Shown here: in pieces, positions 20,294 through 31,556 of the stretch | How the letters are laid out: every line of letters starts with the position of its first letter | Position numbering within the stretch: position 1 is the stretch's first letter | NCBI GenBank assembly: GCA_029959085.1 | Contig: JARWIR010000031.1 | Span: forward strand, 7,254,001-7,318,000 | DNA: 64,000 nt | Reading direction: 5' to 3' | Source: Nemophila menziesii | Lineage: Eukaryota > Streptophyta > Magnoliopsida > Boraginales > Hydrophyllaceae | Notes under the pieces: generated by a model | What the model was told of the DNA's origin: nothing | Databases searched by the model: none | What the model saw: only the letters and a program-made list of their open reading frames with translations | Made by a program: the position numbers and the translations under genes

Positions 20294-21262
20294 GAGAATT
20301 GCTATATATCACCTCTATTTGCTTCACCCTTGTTTCACCGCACATTATGTGGCATCAAACAAAAGAGAAAGAAATTAATTAATTAGGAGAGAGAAATGAT
20401 TTGATTGGTTTTTAATATCTCCGCATAGGAGGTGATATAGAGGTGAATCAAAAAGGGGTGATATATATCTTTACTCTTGTCGAGAATTGCTATATATCAC
20501 CCCTATTTGCTTCACCCTTGTTTCACCTCCTATGTGGCACATTATGTGGCATCAAACAAAAGAGAAAGAAATTAATTAATTAGGATAGAGAAATGATTTG
20601 ATTGGTTTTTAAAATCTCCGCATAGGAGGTGATATAGAGGTGAAACAAAAAGGGGTGATATATATCTTTACTCTTGTCGAGAATTGCTATATATCACCCC
20701 TATTTGCTTCACCCTTGTTTCACCTCCTATGTGGCACATTAGTGGCATCAAACAAAAGAGAAAGAAATTAATTAATTAGGAGAGAGAAATGATTTGATTG
20801 GTTTTTAAAATCTCCACATAGGAAGTGATATAGAGGTGAAGCAAAAAGGGGTGATATATATCTTTACTCTTGTCGAGAATTGCTATATATCACCCCTATT
20901 TGCTTCACCCTTGTTTCACCTCCTATGTGGCACATTATGTGGCATCAAACAAAAGAGAAATAAATTAATTAATTAGGAGAGAGAAATGATTTGATTGGTT
21001 TTTAAAATCTCCACATAGGAGGTGATATAGAGGTGAAGCAAAAAGGGGTGATATATATCTTTACTCTTGTCGAGAATTGATATATATCACCCCTATTTGC
21101 TTCACCCTTGTTTCACCTCCTATATGGCACATTATGTGGCATCAAACAAAAGATCAAGAAATTAATTAATTAGGAGAGAGAAATGATTTGATTGGTTTTT
21201 AAAATCTCCACATAGGAGGTGATATAGAGGTGAAGCAAAAGGGGTGATATATATCTTTACTC
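20294..21262 (+). repeat. Tandem array of five MITE units
   Basis: Five direct copies start at 20294, 20482, 20679, 20875 and 21072 (periods 188, 197, 196, 197). Each runs GAGAATTGCTATATATCACC...GGGGTGATATATATCTTTACTC, with inverted ends of about 30 bp. Copies are joined by the same 5-nt linker TTGTC. Identical junctions indicate tandem amplification, not repeated insertion. Small differences (one deletion at ATTATGTGG, AGGAGG/AGGAAG) show limited divergence. The superfamily is not assigned. Confidence 0.82.
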
Positions 21263-21712
21263 TTGTGGCACATTTGGAACTGTTTTTTTTAGAAGAGTGA
21301 TTTTAAGTTGTTGCCGTAAAAGGGTTACACTTAAATGCCGATATGTCGATTTAGAAGTGTTTTTTTATAATATTAAAATTTACTTCTAAACTTTGTTATA
21401 TACCGTAAAACGTATTTTTAAAAGAATCACTAAATATATGTCTTTTTAAAAAATACTAAATATATGTTTTTTAAGAAAATACGGAAAATAATTTCAAATT
21501 TCAATATTGTTTTTAATAATTTTTTCAAATATTTTAATTTTATTTTAAAAACACTTCTTTAATCTAAAACAAGCACTTTCAAACGAGCTTTAAAAATGCT
21601 TCTAGAATTTTTTAAGTGTTTTAGATGATGAAAAAAAAGTTTTAGAAGAATCGCCAAATATGTGTTTATTAAAAAAATATTTAAAAAGATTTTAGATTTC
21701 AAAAATACTAAG
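21263..21712. other. AT-rich spacer, possible worn DNA transposon
   Basis: No gene. Phrases such as TTTAGAAGAGTGATTTTAAG, AAAACACTTCTTTAATC and AAGCACTTTCAAACGAGC recall the ends of plant non-autonomous hAT-like elements, but no clean inverted ends or TSD could be found. Confidence 0.3.
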
Positions 21713-24700
21713 TTTTTTCATCTTGCAACCATTCAAAGAAGGAAATATAACATAATAACTAGAATTAAAGATAGCAACGGGGAATGGAAAGAAGATACAT
21801 GAGAGGTTAAAGAGTGCTTCCATAAATATTATAAATCACTCTTTAAAAAGGTACCTACAACATTAGACAGCATGGAAAAAGAAAGAGAACACATAAACCC
21901 TTGTATTACAAAATATATGAATATGGAACTGACAAGGACACCCTCTATGGAAGAAGTTTAACAAGCAGTGCGGGAATTTTCAGCCTCTAAAGCACCAGGT
22001 CCGAATGGCCTTAATGGTAAGTTCTATAAGGAAGACTAGAGAATTATTAGAGAAGATGTTTTTAAGGTTTTTCTTGATTTTTTCAACAATAAACGTTCGT
22101 TAGAAAAACTAAATGATACTCTTATAACTATGGTCCTTAAAGGGGATACCCAAGAGGATCTTAGAAAGTTTAGACCTATATCTTGTGTAAACTTCGGTTA
22201 CAAAATTATAGCGAAGATACTTTTTAATAGACTTCGAAACTTTATGAATGATATTGTTTCTCCGACACAATCGACTTTTATCAAAAGAAGAGCCATTCAG
22301 GACAATATTATCATAACACAAGAAATCTCTTTTATATGAGTAGGAAAAGAAAAAACAAGAGACATATGGAGACTATAAAAATTGATATGGCCAAAGCCTA
22401 TAATCAGATGAGATGGGATTTCATTTTACTTGTCCTATATAAACTCGGTTTCTGTGAAAAATGGATTCAGTGGATTATAAATTGTATCACTACAGTATCT
22501 TTTCACCTTAATTTGAACGGAGAAAGATTGGACAACTTTAAACCTGGTAGAGGGATTAGACAAGGAGATCTTTTATCACCTTTTTATTTACTATTATGAC
22601 GGAATCTCTTATTAGTATTATTGTCTCAAATATTAAAGATGGGAATATTAGTGGTATAAAATTAACTGAAAATGCCCTATTATCTCTCATATGCTTTTTG
22701 CGGATGACTCGTTTTTTTTTGACATAAAGCATATTAATCTCGAGAGATTTAAAGAATCTTTAGGTATATATTGTTCAGAACCAGGGCAAAGGATTAATTT
22801 TGATAAATCATCAATTTTATTTAGTAAAGAGACTCCAGAAGAAATGCGGAAATCTTTCATGGAAATCGTCAATATAAAGAAACAGAAGATTTAGGTAACT
22901 ATTTGAAAATACCGCTATGTCACAAACGCTCTAAAGTTGAGTCTTTGGAATAGATCACAGAAAGACTTTTTAAAAATACAGAAGGATGGAAAGCAAATTA
23001 CGATCAGAAGGAGGGAAGGAAGTTCTCATCAAACTAGTTCTGCAAGTCATTCCTAATTACTATATGTCTATTTTTTTCTTTTCCAATTTATTTCTGTAAT
23101 AAAATTATTTCTCCAATTTCTAATTTTTGGTGGAATTCAAGTGGAAAAAATAGAATCCACTAGTTGGAGTGGGAGAAAATTGCAGTGGAGAAGCTTATAG
23201 GATGACTTGGATTCAAGGATTTCAAAAGAATGAATACGGTTTTCTTAGCAACACAAGCTTAGAGATTAATGCACAACCCATGAAATTTAGCCACTAGACT
23301 TTTCAAAGGTATTTATTTTAGTGATAGTAATTTACGACAAAGCAGAACTTGGAGTTGGACGAACATTATTGGGAAAGAGATTTCTTAAAGAAATATGGTC
23401 TTCATATTATAGGTAATGGAGAGAATATAGATATTTGGAAGAAGAGATGGATAGAATTGAATTTGATACTTGAAAAACCACCTAACCGCTATATTACGAA
23501 AGTTAGTGAGCTCCTATATCATGGAACTAATAACTGAAATACTGATATACTGAAATACTAGATAATGTTTTCCAGAACCTATTATCCCACTTATTACTAG
23601 AATAACCATTATTGATACTATTGTAGGCGATATGTCTATCTGGCCCTTCTCAACAGGTGGAACTTATGATACTAAAACAGGATATAAAAGAATTACAGAA
23701 GAACACGTCATCAACAAACCGAGCACGACAGCAAATGAGGTAAAACATAGATCACCAGCATGGAAAATTATTTGGAAATCGAATATAACAAAAAATACGG
23801 TTACTTATGTGGAGAGTCCTTAATAATGCTATACCCACGAGGAGGAATCTATATAAAAGGAAATGTGCAGACCCTACAAGGTGTATATAGTGTAACAACA
23901 ATGATGAAACAGTGGAACATCTTCGATTACAGTGTAACATGTGCAAAGAAATCTGGGCCGGAACATCTCTCCAAATTAGAATTGAATACCCAATGAAAGA
24001 GAATATAGAACAATGGTTTTTAAAAACAATAGAGGAATACAAAGAAGGGGGCTGGAGTGAAGATACAGTGAGAGACTACTTAATGGTATGCATCTGGAAT
24101 ATCTGGAAAGCAAAAATGAAAGCTCTACATGAAGATTCCATAATTGATGGAGAAAACATCATCCAAGCATCCAAGCATCCAACAAACTAATGGATGAGCT
24201 ACATGGAATTGACTGGAAAAAGTCAACAACCAAACGAGGATTTTAAAATTCTGGATGACGGCGTTAATGATCAAGACCAAGAAGAGGAAGAGGACATTAC
24301 CATCTCGTGCGACGCCTCCTTCAACAATAAGATGGAACCCACATGTGTTGCAGTTGTTAGCTACCATAAACAATCTAGAATTACAACAAAACTTGTTAGA
24401 GTTAAAGAACGCGACTCTGCCACTGAAGGAGAAACAATAGCAGTCCTGGAAGCGGTCAACTTTTGTGAAATTTTTCCAGGAGAGAGGAAAACTATTCTAA
24501 AAAATAACCTTGGAGTTATCCAAGGTATTAGGCAGGTGTCAGCTGCGAGTTGAAAAATCCAACCGGTCATCCGTAAGATTATCAAAAAATCAGTTGAGGT
24601 AGGACCGATTTCATTTTGTTATATCCGGAAAAATCTTAACGGTAAAGCGGATAAACTCTCAAAAGAAGTTAGGCAAAGAGCCACTGGGATCGACATAAAA

Positions 24701-24790
24701 GGAGCAACTATTTTGATCTAGCTATTAGTTTTAAGAAATTATAAATCGGATAATTTGGTCATGTAATTTTTTTTATTGGTGCCTCGGCAC
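21713..24790 (+). pseudogene. 5'-truncated L1-type LINE, RT to RNase H, heavily mutated
   Basis: Reading across many stops and frameshifts gives the plant L1 order. RT: KAPGPNGLNGKFYK, LRKFRPISCVNFGYKIIAKIL, RQGDLLSPF and the catalytic FADDS (22694-22708). After that come VLIKLVLQVIPNYYMSIF and GNGENIDIWKKRWI, then the zf-RVT region (WPFSTGGTYDTKTGYK, about 23641). The RNase H domain starts CDASFNNK (about 24309) with TEGETIAVLEAV. Endonuclease and ORF1 are missing, as expected of 5' truncation. The 3' end is near TTGTTCAAAAAAGAAAAA (24798-24815). I found no TSD. Confidence 0.85.
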
Positions 24791-25080
24791 CTCCTTTTGT
24801 TCAAAAAAGAAAAACCTATAAATAATCCATTTATTTCTATTATTAGAAAAGTTTTATATCCATATAGTAAAATATAAGGATAAAATAAATTAATTTTATA
24901 TTAAAAATATAAAATGTGAAATGACAATATTGTGGAAAAATAAAATCAGCAAAAGTACCATTAAAATGGAAAGGTGGAAGTATAACCGAAAATGTAGGTA
25001 ATGTTTTTTTTTTCCAAGCAGGTGATGTCATTTCCTAGTTTACTGGGTTTGACTTATATACTTATATAATGATCTTTTTG
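24791..25080. other. AT-rich spacer between LINE and retroposon
   Basis: No ORF, repeat or signal that I can support. It contains the LINE tail and the pre-insertion site of the retroposon; the first TSD copy is at 25081-25096. Confidence 0.5.
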
Positions 25081-25096
25081 AAAAAGAAATATATAT

Positions 25097-26705
25097 AAAT
25101 AATTCACAGAGTAGAGAGAGAAAGGGGAAACCGCTTCTCTGGACTCTCTCTAACCTAATCCACTACACCGACATAACATTCTTATCCATTTTCCAATATT
25201 TACATCTCAATTTCTCGATAAACAACAATCAAAACGTGTTGATTATCCAATCATCACGGCGAGAGTGCAACTACGGTAGGAAATTTCAATAGATACAGCA
25301 ACAGCAACCATGAGTGAATCTTCTGATGGAACAGGTTTGAGTCAAATTAACATGAAACATCATCTCTCGAATATAACTGAAAGAGAAGGAAGAAGAGAAG
25401 CAGACATCTTGATGACTGGGTTTCCATGGATTAGACGATATCTGGTTAGAAGGAGCGATAACAAGACAAACGACACAGGATTAAAATTGCAAGAAATTGA
25501 AAGAGAAGAGGGATGGAGGAATATAGAGAAGCTGCAACAAAGGTTTCGGAGACGATTATGGTTACTTCCAGAAGACGAATTTAGCGAACAGCTTGATCGA
25601 TATAAAATAAGGATAGATGAGATGCAGGGGAAAAAATTTATCAACACGCAGAAGGACATATATATTGAGAGCATAAAGGCACTATGGATAACAGATGGAG
25701 ATGGTAGGGAGCCGAACAGTGATTTACAGAGTAAAAAGGGTCGATTATACACTTACTGGTTATTAACTGAAAACTCACACAATGATAACATCAGCCTGGA
25801 AAATACAACTTACACCAAGAATCAGTACAACCTTACAGGTATATCTAAAATTCATTGCAATCACTATTATCTCGATTTGGGATTTCAAGGTTATTATGAG
25901 ACTAGATACAAAGAGGAGAGCACAGATTATGGGTTTGTAATGGCGAATTTTAATTTTTCTAAGAAATTTAACATGGTGGGGAACTGTCTCAATGTTAATA
26001 TTACGTACAAAGTGCGACATCTACCTTTAGTTTATAAGGATCAGAAGGAACATAGATGGCGTCTTGTACTAGAGCAGAATCAACAGTTTGTATTGATATA
26101 TCGGAATTTGGAGAAGTTTACAGAAGAAATTTTGATAGATAAAAAGAAGATACAGGGGATGAAGATTTGGAGTACAGGGGTGAATTGGGCCAGACATTGT
26201 TGGGTCTGGGTCAAATGTAGGATACTTTATGGAATTAGGCTAATAGGTTCAAATGATACTATTCGTTTCCAGTACGAGTACCACCCTCGGCCTTTCCTCT
26301 CCTCCGTGGTTCAAACCCAAATTTGGGTTTTGCTTATTTGGGAGGACTTCTGGTGTTTTACACTGGGGCAAGTCACGGTAGCGATGCTAATCGTGATTAA
26401 GTACCTCCTGACGGTTCTTGGTTTTTGTATGTGTGGTGATGGTGTTGTTCTTTTCACGAGGGCTTGGAGAGGTGCGGGGGATTATAAGACTTGCGATCTG
26501 AGGACGAAATTGTGTTATTTCTCGACGACTAGTACATCTTGCAATCTACAAAGGTTACAGTGGGATAGTTGGATAATAGGCATTCCGATAGCTAGTTTGA
26601 CAAGTTTCTTGTATGTTAATATTGGTACTGTATATAGTGGTTGTAACACCTTGTTTTGAAGTAATAAAAGTGGATTGTTGACCAAAAAAAAAAAAAAAAA
26701 AAAAA
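25097..26705 (+). mobile_element. Retroposed 1.6-kb unit with poly(A) tail and 16-bp TSD
   Basis: AAAAAGAAATATATAT occurs at 25081-25096 and 26701-26716. The right copy is preceded by an unbroken A tract (26684-26705, partly shared with the TSD). AATAAA at 26663-26668 sits 15 nt before the A tract, a normal polyadenylation signal. It therefore derives from a polyadenylated RNA reverse transcribed by LINE machinery. The 5' end is an AG/CT-rich leader (GAGAGAGAAAGGGG...CTTCTCTGGACTCTCTC) able to fold, as in plant LINE leaders. It contains one long intact ORF. It may be a non-autonomous LINE or a processed retrocopy of an unknown gene. Confidence 0.85.
25310..26659 (+). CDS. Unrecognised 449-residue protein in the retroposon
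   Basis: ATG at 25310 is the first ATG after a 5' leader of about 213 nt; TGA is at 26657-26659. I recognise no family. Residues 1-130 are very basic and charged, with helical text at 55-110 (LQEIEREEGWRNIEKLQQRFRR, trimmed). Residues 145-325 are Tyr/Asn/Trp-rich, beta-like, without catalytic motifs. Residues 334-383 are strongly hydrophobic, with one or two possible membrane segments (VTVAMLIVIKYLLTVLGFCM), as is 420-440. There is no CCHC knuckle and no RT, endonuclease or RRM signature. The part after about residue 325 is more GC-rich than the rest and may be a 3' UTR read through. Being open does not prove it is translated. Confidence 0.5.
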   Translation: MSESSDGTGLSQINMKHHLSNITEREGRREADILMTGFPWIRRYLVRRSDNKTNDTGLKLQEIEREEGWRNIEKLQQRFRRRLWLLPEDEFSEQLDRYKIRIDEMQGKKFINTQKDIYIESIKALWITDGDGREPNSDLQSKKGRLYTYWLLTENSHNDNISLENTTYTKNQYNLTGISKIHCNHYYLDLGFQGYYETRYKEESTDYGFVMANFNFSKKFNMVGNCLNVNITYKVRHLPLVYKDQKEHRWRLVLEQNQQFVLIYRNLEKFTEEILIDKKKIQGMKIWSTGVNWARHCWVWVKCRILYGIRLIGSNDTIRFQYEYHPRPFLSSVVQTQIWVLLIWEDFWCFTLGQVTVAMLIVIKYLLTVLGFCMCGDGVVLFTRAWRGAGDYKTCDLRTKLCYFSTTSTSCNLQRLQWDSWIIGIPIASLTSFLYVNIGTVYSGCNTLF

Positions 26706-26716
26706 GAAATATATAT

Positions 26717-27199
26717 GTACATATATAATGCTTATCTTGTTCTTTTTAGGGAAAATATCGAAGAGCACTTAAAAACAGTTATTTTTCTTAGTAACCATTA
26801 AATATCTTTATTTTTTGACATGCAATACAATAAAAAAAAGGAAAATAAAATATCACAAACTTATATAATCATTTAATGCTATAGAAGATATCGAAAATGT
26901 TGAAAACAAAATTGATTTATTATACCGAACCAACGACAAGAAAACCGAAATAAACCAGAAAACACGGAACAAAAATAGAAAAGTAAATTAAAAAACATGT
27001 CTCTGCATGATTTAAAGAAACCTCTATTATTAACCGATCTCATGCAAAGAAACCTCTATTATTAATCGATCTCATGCCTGTTTGTTTGGTTGTCTAACCA
27101 CATGAGCAAAGTCTCAGTCATCTGAATTCTCTACTTGGAACCAATTTCGTTTAGAGACTCTACTAGACGAATCAACCAATGCATTAAACTGGCAAAAGA
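26717..27199. other. Unassigned AT-rich DNA with a 32-bp tandem duplication
   Basis: No gene seen. AAAGAAACCTCTATTATTAA plus CCGATCTCATGC (32 bp) occurs at 27014-27045 and again, one base changed, at 27046-27077. Confidence 0.6.
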
Positions 27200-28250
27200 T
27201 ATATCTAATGTTGATAAAATCCTGTTTTATTAGCATTTATTTGATTCTCAATACCCTTGGTCTAACAATATACCTAGCATCAAATGTATATAAAATACGC
27301 TAAAGTATTTAAACGCAGTCCATGTATATATGTTGTAGCTTTTTGTTTGCTCAGACAATGTAGATTAAGAGCTTTAAACATTTCCAGGACCTTACCCACT
27401 ACAACAACCTCAAAAAATCTAGGTTTAGCTTTACCATCGGTGATATCTTCATTTTCATTCAGAGCGATGAGAGCGATCCCAGGTGGTTCCTATATATTTG
27501 TAAAGGATGTATGGACCCAGATCATGACATTTTCTTTATTATCGATTTCCTAATCTCTCACTGGGATCTAGTTCCTAATAAGCTAAATCTTCGATCCGTT
27601 TTTAAACCAATTGTACCAAACCATTCCACCATTGATAAACCACTCTAAAGCCGACCATTCTTGGTTCCCAAGTCTCCCCCTCATGTAAACATCTCATCTT
27701 GGATTCCCATATCTGCCAGATCATGTGGAAGACGTATGCCATGAAAATATCCTGATCACAGTCATTATTCGATAAACTGTCATTAATTTCCTCAAAATAT
27801 ATATCAATCATGATCTTGTCTATCCTAGGAATGCAAATTTATATAGGTTCTTCGCCCTAGGCCTGGCAAGAAAAAGGTGACCAACATCCTACATATCACT
27901 CCTGCACCAGAGACATACATCATCAAGGGTCATTTCCTTTTGAAAATATTCAGATTATGCAGAATAGCGTTCCATACACATTTTCACATGAATATACTCA
28001 CCTTTGTGGGTACACATTCTTTCCAAGTAATGTTCCAGATTTTTTTCATCCAACGATCGCGTAGAAAGATGTAGAGGTATGATTCCTATGTCACCTTGAC
28101 ACAAAGCATGGCACCACGATCTTCGATTGCTTCCAGACAAGACGATCATCATTGCTCCGAGGCATAGTCCCAAATTATGAAGGAATTTTGTAGAAGGATT
28201 AGCGAAAGACCTATGAACTGCTCAATATTCCGTCCATCGACATGGTTATC
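27200..28250 (-). pseudogene. LINE 3'-region remnant (zf-RVT and RNase H)
   Basis: On the minus strand, DDRLVWKQSK (about 28140), then CLWCRSDM...DVGHLFL (about 27890, the zf-RVT Cys-X2-Cys...His pattern), then FMAYVFHMIWQIWESKMRCLH (about 27730) and a worn RNase H region to about 27300 follow the order of plant L1 elements. Stops and frameshifts are frequent. The LTR of element C begins where this text stops, and minus-strand LINE-like text may resume at 58869, suggesting that C landed in this LINE. Confidence 0.65.
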
Positions 28251-29052
28251 AGATGTATCCTCTTTTGTGATATATTAATATACTCATGAGAGACATCTTT
28301 TTGAGGCTACGGGACCTAAGTGAGATATTTTTTCCTAATACTTGCCAAATCTTACTTTTTTGCATTCTTTTGGCATTATGGTATTTATAGAGTTTGTGTG
28401 CTTAAATTGTGTGTTAAGTGTGTATCTTTTCGGTACATGGTTGACACAAGAGTCCAGGGAGATGAGAAGAAGTAAACAATTTAAGTCCAAACCCAAGCCA
28501 AGGCGTGAAGAGAGCTTAAAGTCACTCATATAAAGAAAGAGCGTTTACGAGAAAAGTCTTAGCGCCACATTGTTCTGTCACCAAGAAAAAATGGTTAGAT
28601 ATTTTGAAGTAATTCCTTTTGGTTGGGATATATTTTGAATTCAGTGTCGCTTGAGAGGTGACGGAAGTCAATTCGGAGTTGAGATGAGAAAGTTATATCA
28701 GGTTTTACAACGTGACTCGAACTTGGACAACTGATCAAAAACGGGTTGGGACAATTTTAAACCACTTAATTGAGCCCATTAGGTCCATAACGTTTTTGGA
28801 CCTAGTATATAATCTTATTTGAGCTCCATATTTCATTATCCATCATCAACTATCAAATCATTTCAGTAGAGAGAGTTTCACACGCTGGAGAAAGAGGGAA
28901 GAAGAGTTTCCACCCGAATTTCACCATTTCTCGCCATTTTACAAATGAACCATTCGATATTTTAAGTTAATTCGAGTCCACTTTATATGTTGAACATTAT
29001 TCTATCATTACTTATTTTCATTTATTAGTATGAGTTAAATATATTATGCTTG
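28251..29052 (+). repeat. Element C LTR, left part (split by element B)
   Basis: It starts near AGATGTATCC, with the hairpin arm GAGAGACATCT 38 nt on, similar to the edge of the other gypsy LTRs but 48 nt long. The middle matches LTR landmarks such as 'attagtatgagttaaat' just before the break at 29052. It continues at 57579. No polypurine tract or primer-binding site adjoins, so it is probably a solo LTR. I found no convincing TSD for C. Confidence 0.55.
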
Positions 29053-30054
29053 TGGTGAGGGAAAAGGTGGGATAAATAAACAGATAAATAAGATAATAAT
29101 AAAGGACGCACACCCTTGACTTCCACAAGAAACTCACTGCAAGTATTACTGATCATTTGCAAGTTTAGTTGATAAGTAAAGTTCGTTCGCAGGGATTTAA
29201 ATTATTAGATTTACTTGTATTTAATAAGCGTAGATGAATTTAGATGTTTAGATTAAAAATAGAATAAGATGAATAATTATCTAACGCGAATAAATAATGA
29301 AAATAAACAAATATGAATGTAAGTCAGATAAATTAAGGTTACTAATATGAGTATATCTTACTAAGTTGTTATTCTAACCTTAAGGGTGAGTTGAGCATTA
29401 TATATTAACTGGGATTCTAAATTCTTCCTAACCCCGTCAAGGTGTACTTAGGAGAAACCTCTCCACTACTAGGGGACTTGGGTAAGGGGACCATGCATAA
29501 TGATCGGTAGTTAAATAAAACCTTTATATCTAGTTAGACAAGCCCGTTAGGATCACTACCGCACACTAGACGATTTTTTGGTATTGTCAATAACTGAATC
29601 CTCCTTCCAGGTGTTAACTCAACTACTAAAGATAGTCCTAATATTGGCCAAATCTATGGCTGGAAACAATATGTCAAAGCAAATAATACAAATATACGCC
29701 AAGCTCAAATCAATTAAAATAACAAATAGTATTATGAAAATTAGACAAAATAATAACCCAACAATTAATAGTAAAAGTTACAGAATATAAGCTTAGAAAT
29801 ATGGTGAAGCCACAAATCTATAGCTAATTACCCTAAATATAGAGAAGGAGAGATGTAGAAGAGGATTTTGTCACTCTCCTTCTTCTTGCTTCTTGTCTTC
29901 CTCTACAGGTCAGCTTGCTTCAAAGATGATAAACTTGATACTAAGGATTAATATTCAAGCAAAGACTAGAACTGAGCAAGGACATGTTTTCAATGATTAA
30001 ATGGTGTATTTATAGGTATTAAGAAGACCCTAGGTCGAAATCTTGGAGTAGAAG
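29053..30054 (-). repeat. Element B 3' LTR, first part
   Basis: It aligns with 56001 to about 57037 of the other B LTR (both start TGGTG then GGGAAAAGGTG). It is interrupted after AGAAG (30050-30054) by element A1 and resumes at 49435. Total 1548 bp when joined. Confidence 0.88.
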
Positions 30055-31556
30055 TGGTGTGGCCTAGGGTGTGATAAAAATATATAATAATTTGATGCAA
30101 ATAAACACCCTAAACTGAGCACAGTTCTGCAAGTATACAGATCGTATGCAAGTTTTAATGATTAAGTAAGATTCGTTCAGCAGAGACTACGAAGGTTAGG
30201 GGAATCTTATGCAATAATCAAGTGCAAATATTTAAAGCTAGAATAAATAAAACGCAGAAAGGTAAAGACAAATAGATTTTTATTTGATTTTCAATTAACT
30301 AAATTAAACTAAGAAAGTAAAGACAGAAATTTAAATGCAAGAGAAGAAGTATTATGAGAATGTAGCTTGAGTCAATATCATGCAATCCCCTCTAGTTTTA
30401 CCGTTCTAAACATGTAAGGGTGAATTATGTAGTATTTCAATAATCGGTTCCAATTGCGCTAGGTAGTTTTAAATAGGAATTACCTGTGTCAATAAGGAGT
30501 CCTAAGCAAACTGTTCCTGCAATTTGTAAATAGCAATACACTAAACCATGGTGACTATCTAGTTAGGTTGATTTGTCAGATATAAACCGAATACTAGACG
30601 TTATATGCTAAACATGTAATTAAACACCGTTGTCAATGGTGACCTAACTAATAGATGGTAATTCTATATGGGTGCGCTTCCACAAGAACACAGAATATAA
30701 ATCCAAACACATAAACAGAGAATAAAAACAATAACGCAATTTAAAACATGAAATTCCCAAATTAGATAGATGTCAATCAAAACTAGGGTTCATACATATA
30801 TGCTAAAACTCAAGCTAATAGAAATTTAGTTCATACTAATGGAAGAAAAGAAAGAAATTACAAATTCAGAGGTTGAAGAAGACATTGTTGATGAACATCT
30901 CCTCCAGACTTCTTTTCTTGTGTTGTAAGCTTCCTCTTGGCTTAATGTTTCACCAAGGATGATTTTATAATGTTAAGAGAGTGTATTTATAGTGTATAGG
31001 TTTACCTACACGTTTTCTTGAAGGAAAAGGTAACTATTGGGCTCCTAGCCCAACTCAAATTCGTAGCCCAAAAACATGCAATCAGCCCCGTTTTTTTTGT
31101 CCTAGAAGTTTCAATATTTATCCGTTTGACGCGTATGAGTATACCAAATTCATCGTCTCGGAAAGATATTCAACTTTTCTCTTGACCATTTCTCCAAATT
31201 CCTCACCGATTTTAAGATATGAGCTGATTTGTGCTTGTAGGTGCAGAAATTCAAATTTAAGGCAGTTTTTCCTTTTCCATGTTTTTAGCTTTTACTTTCT
31301 TATCTTCAATTCCCATGTTTATCTTCTTTCCTTTATCTCTTTGAACCAACTTGGAATCTAATTAATTACCATATATCTCTAAAGCTTCCCACTAAATAAA
31401 TAATTAAACCCAATATGCTCTAAAAAAAATTAATTAATTCAAGACCCAAAATAGGAAAGTGTACTAAATCATGCGAAATTCGACTTATAAACTAATAAAT
31501 ACGCCTAAAATGATGTCTCAGAAATAGATTTTATTATCACAAATGAGGAGACATCA
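30055..31556 (-). repeat. A1 3' LTR
   Basis: 1502 bp. Plus-strand reading starts TGGTGTGGCCTAGGGTG and ends GAGGAGACATCA. Followed by the reversed polypurine tract AGACCCCCAACTCAA. Confidence 0.93.

Noticed and set aside
20294..21262. Regular repeats with short linkers as a CRISPR-like array
   Set aside because: Plant DNA; linkers are 5 nt and identical, units are about 190 bp with inverted ends, so it is a MITE array.
24194..24553. 119-codon frame as a separate gene
   Set aside because: It is the RNase H part of the LINE (CDASFNNK, TEGETIAVLEAV).
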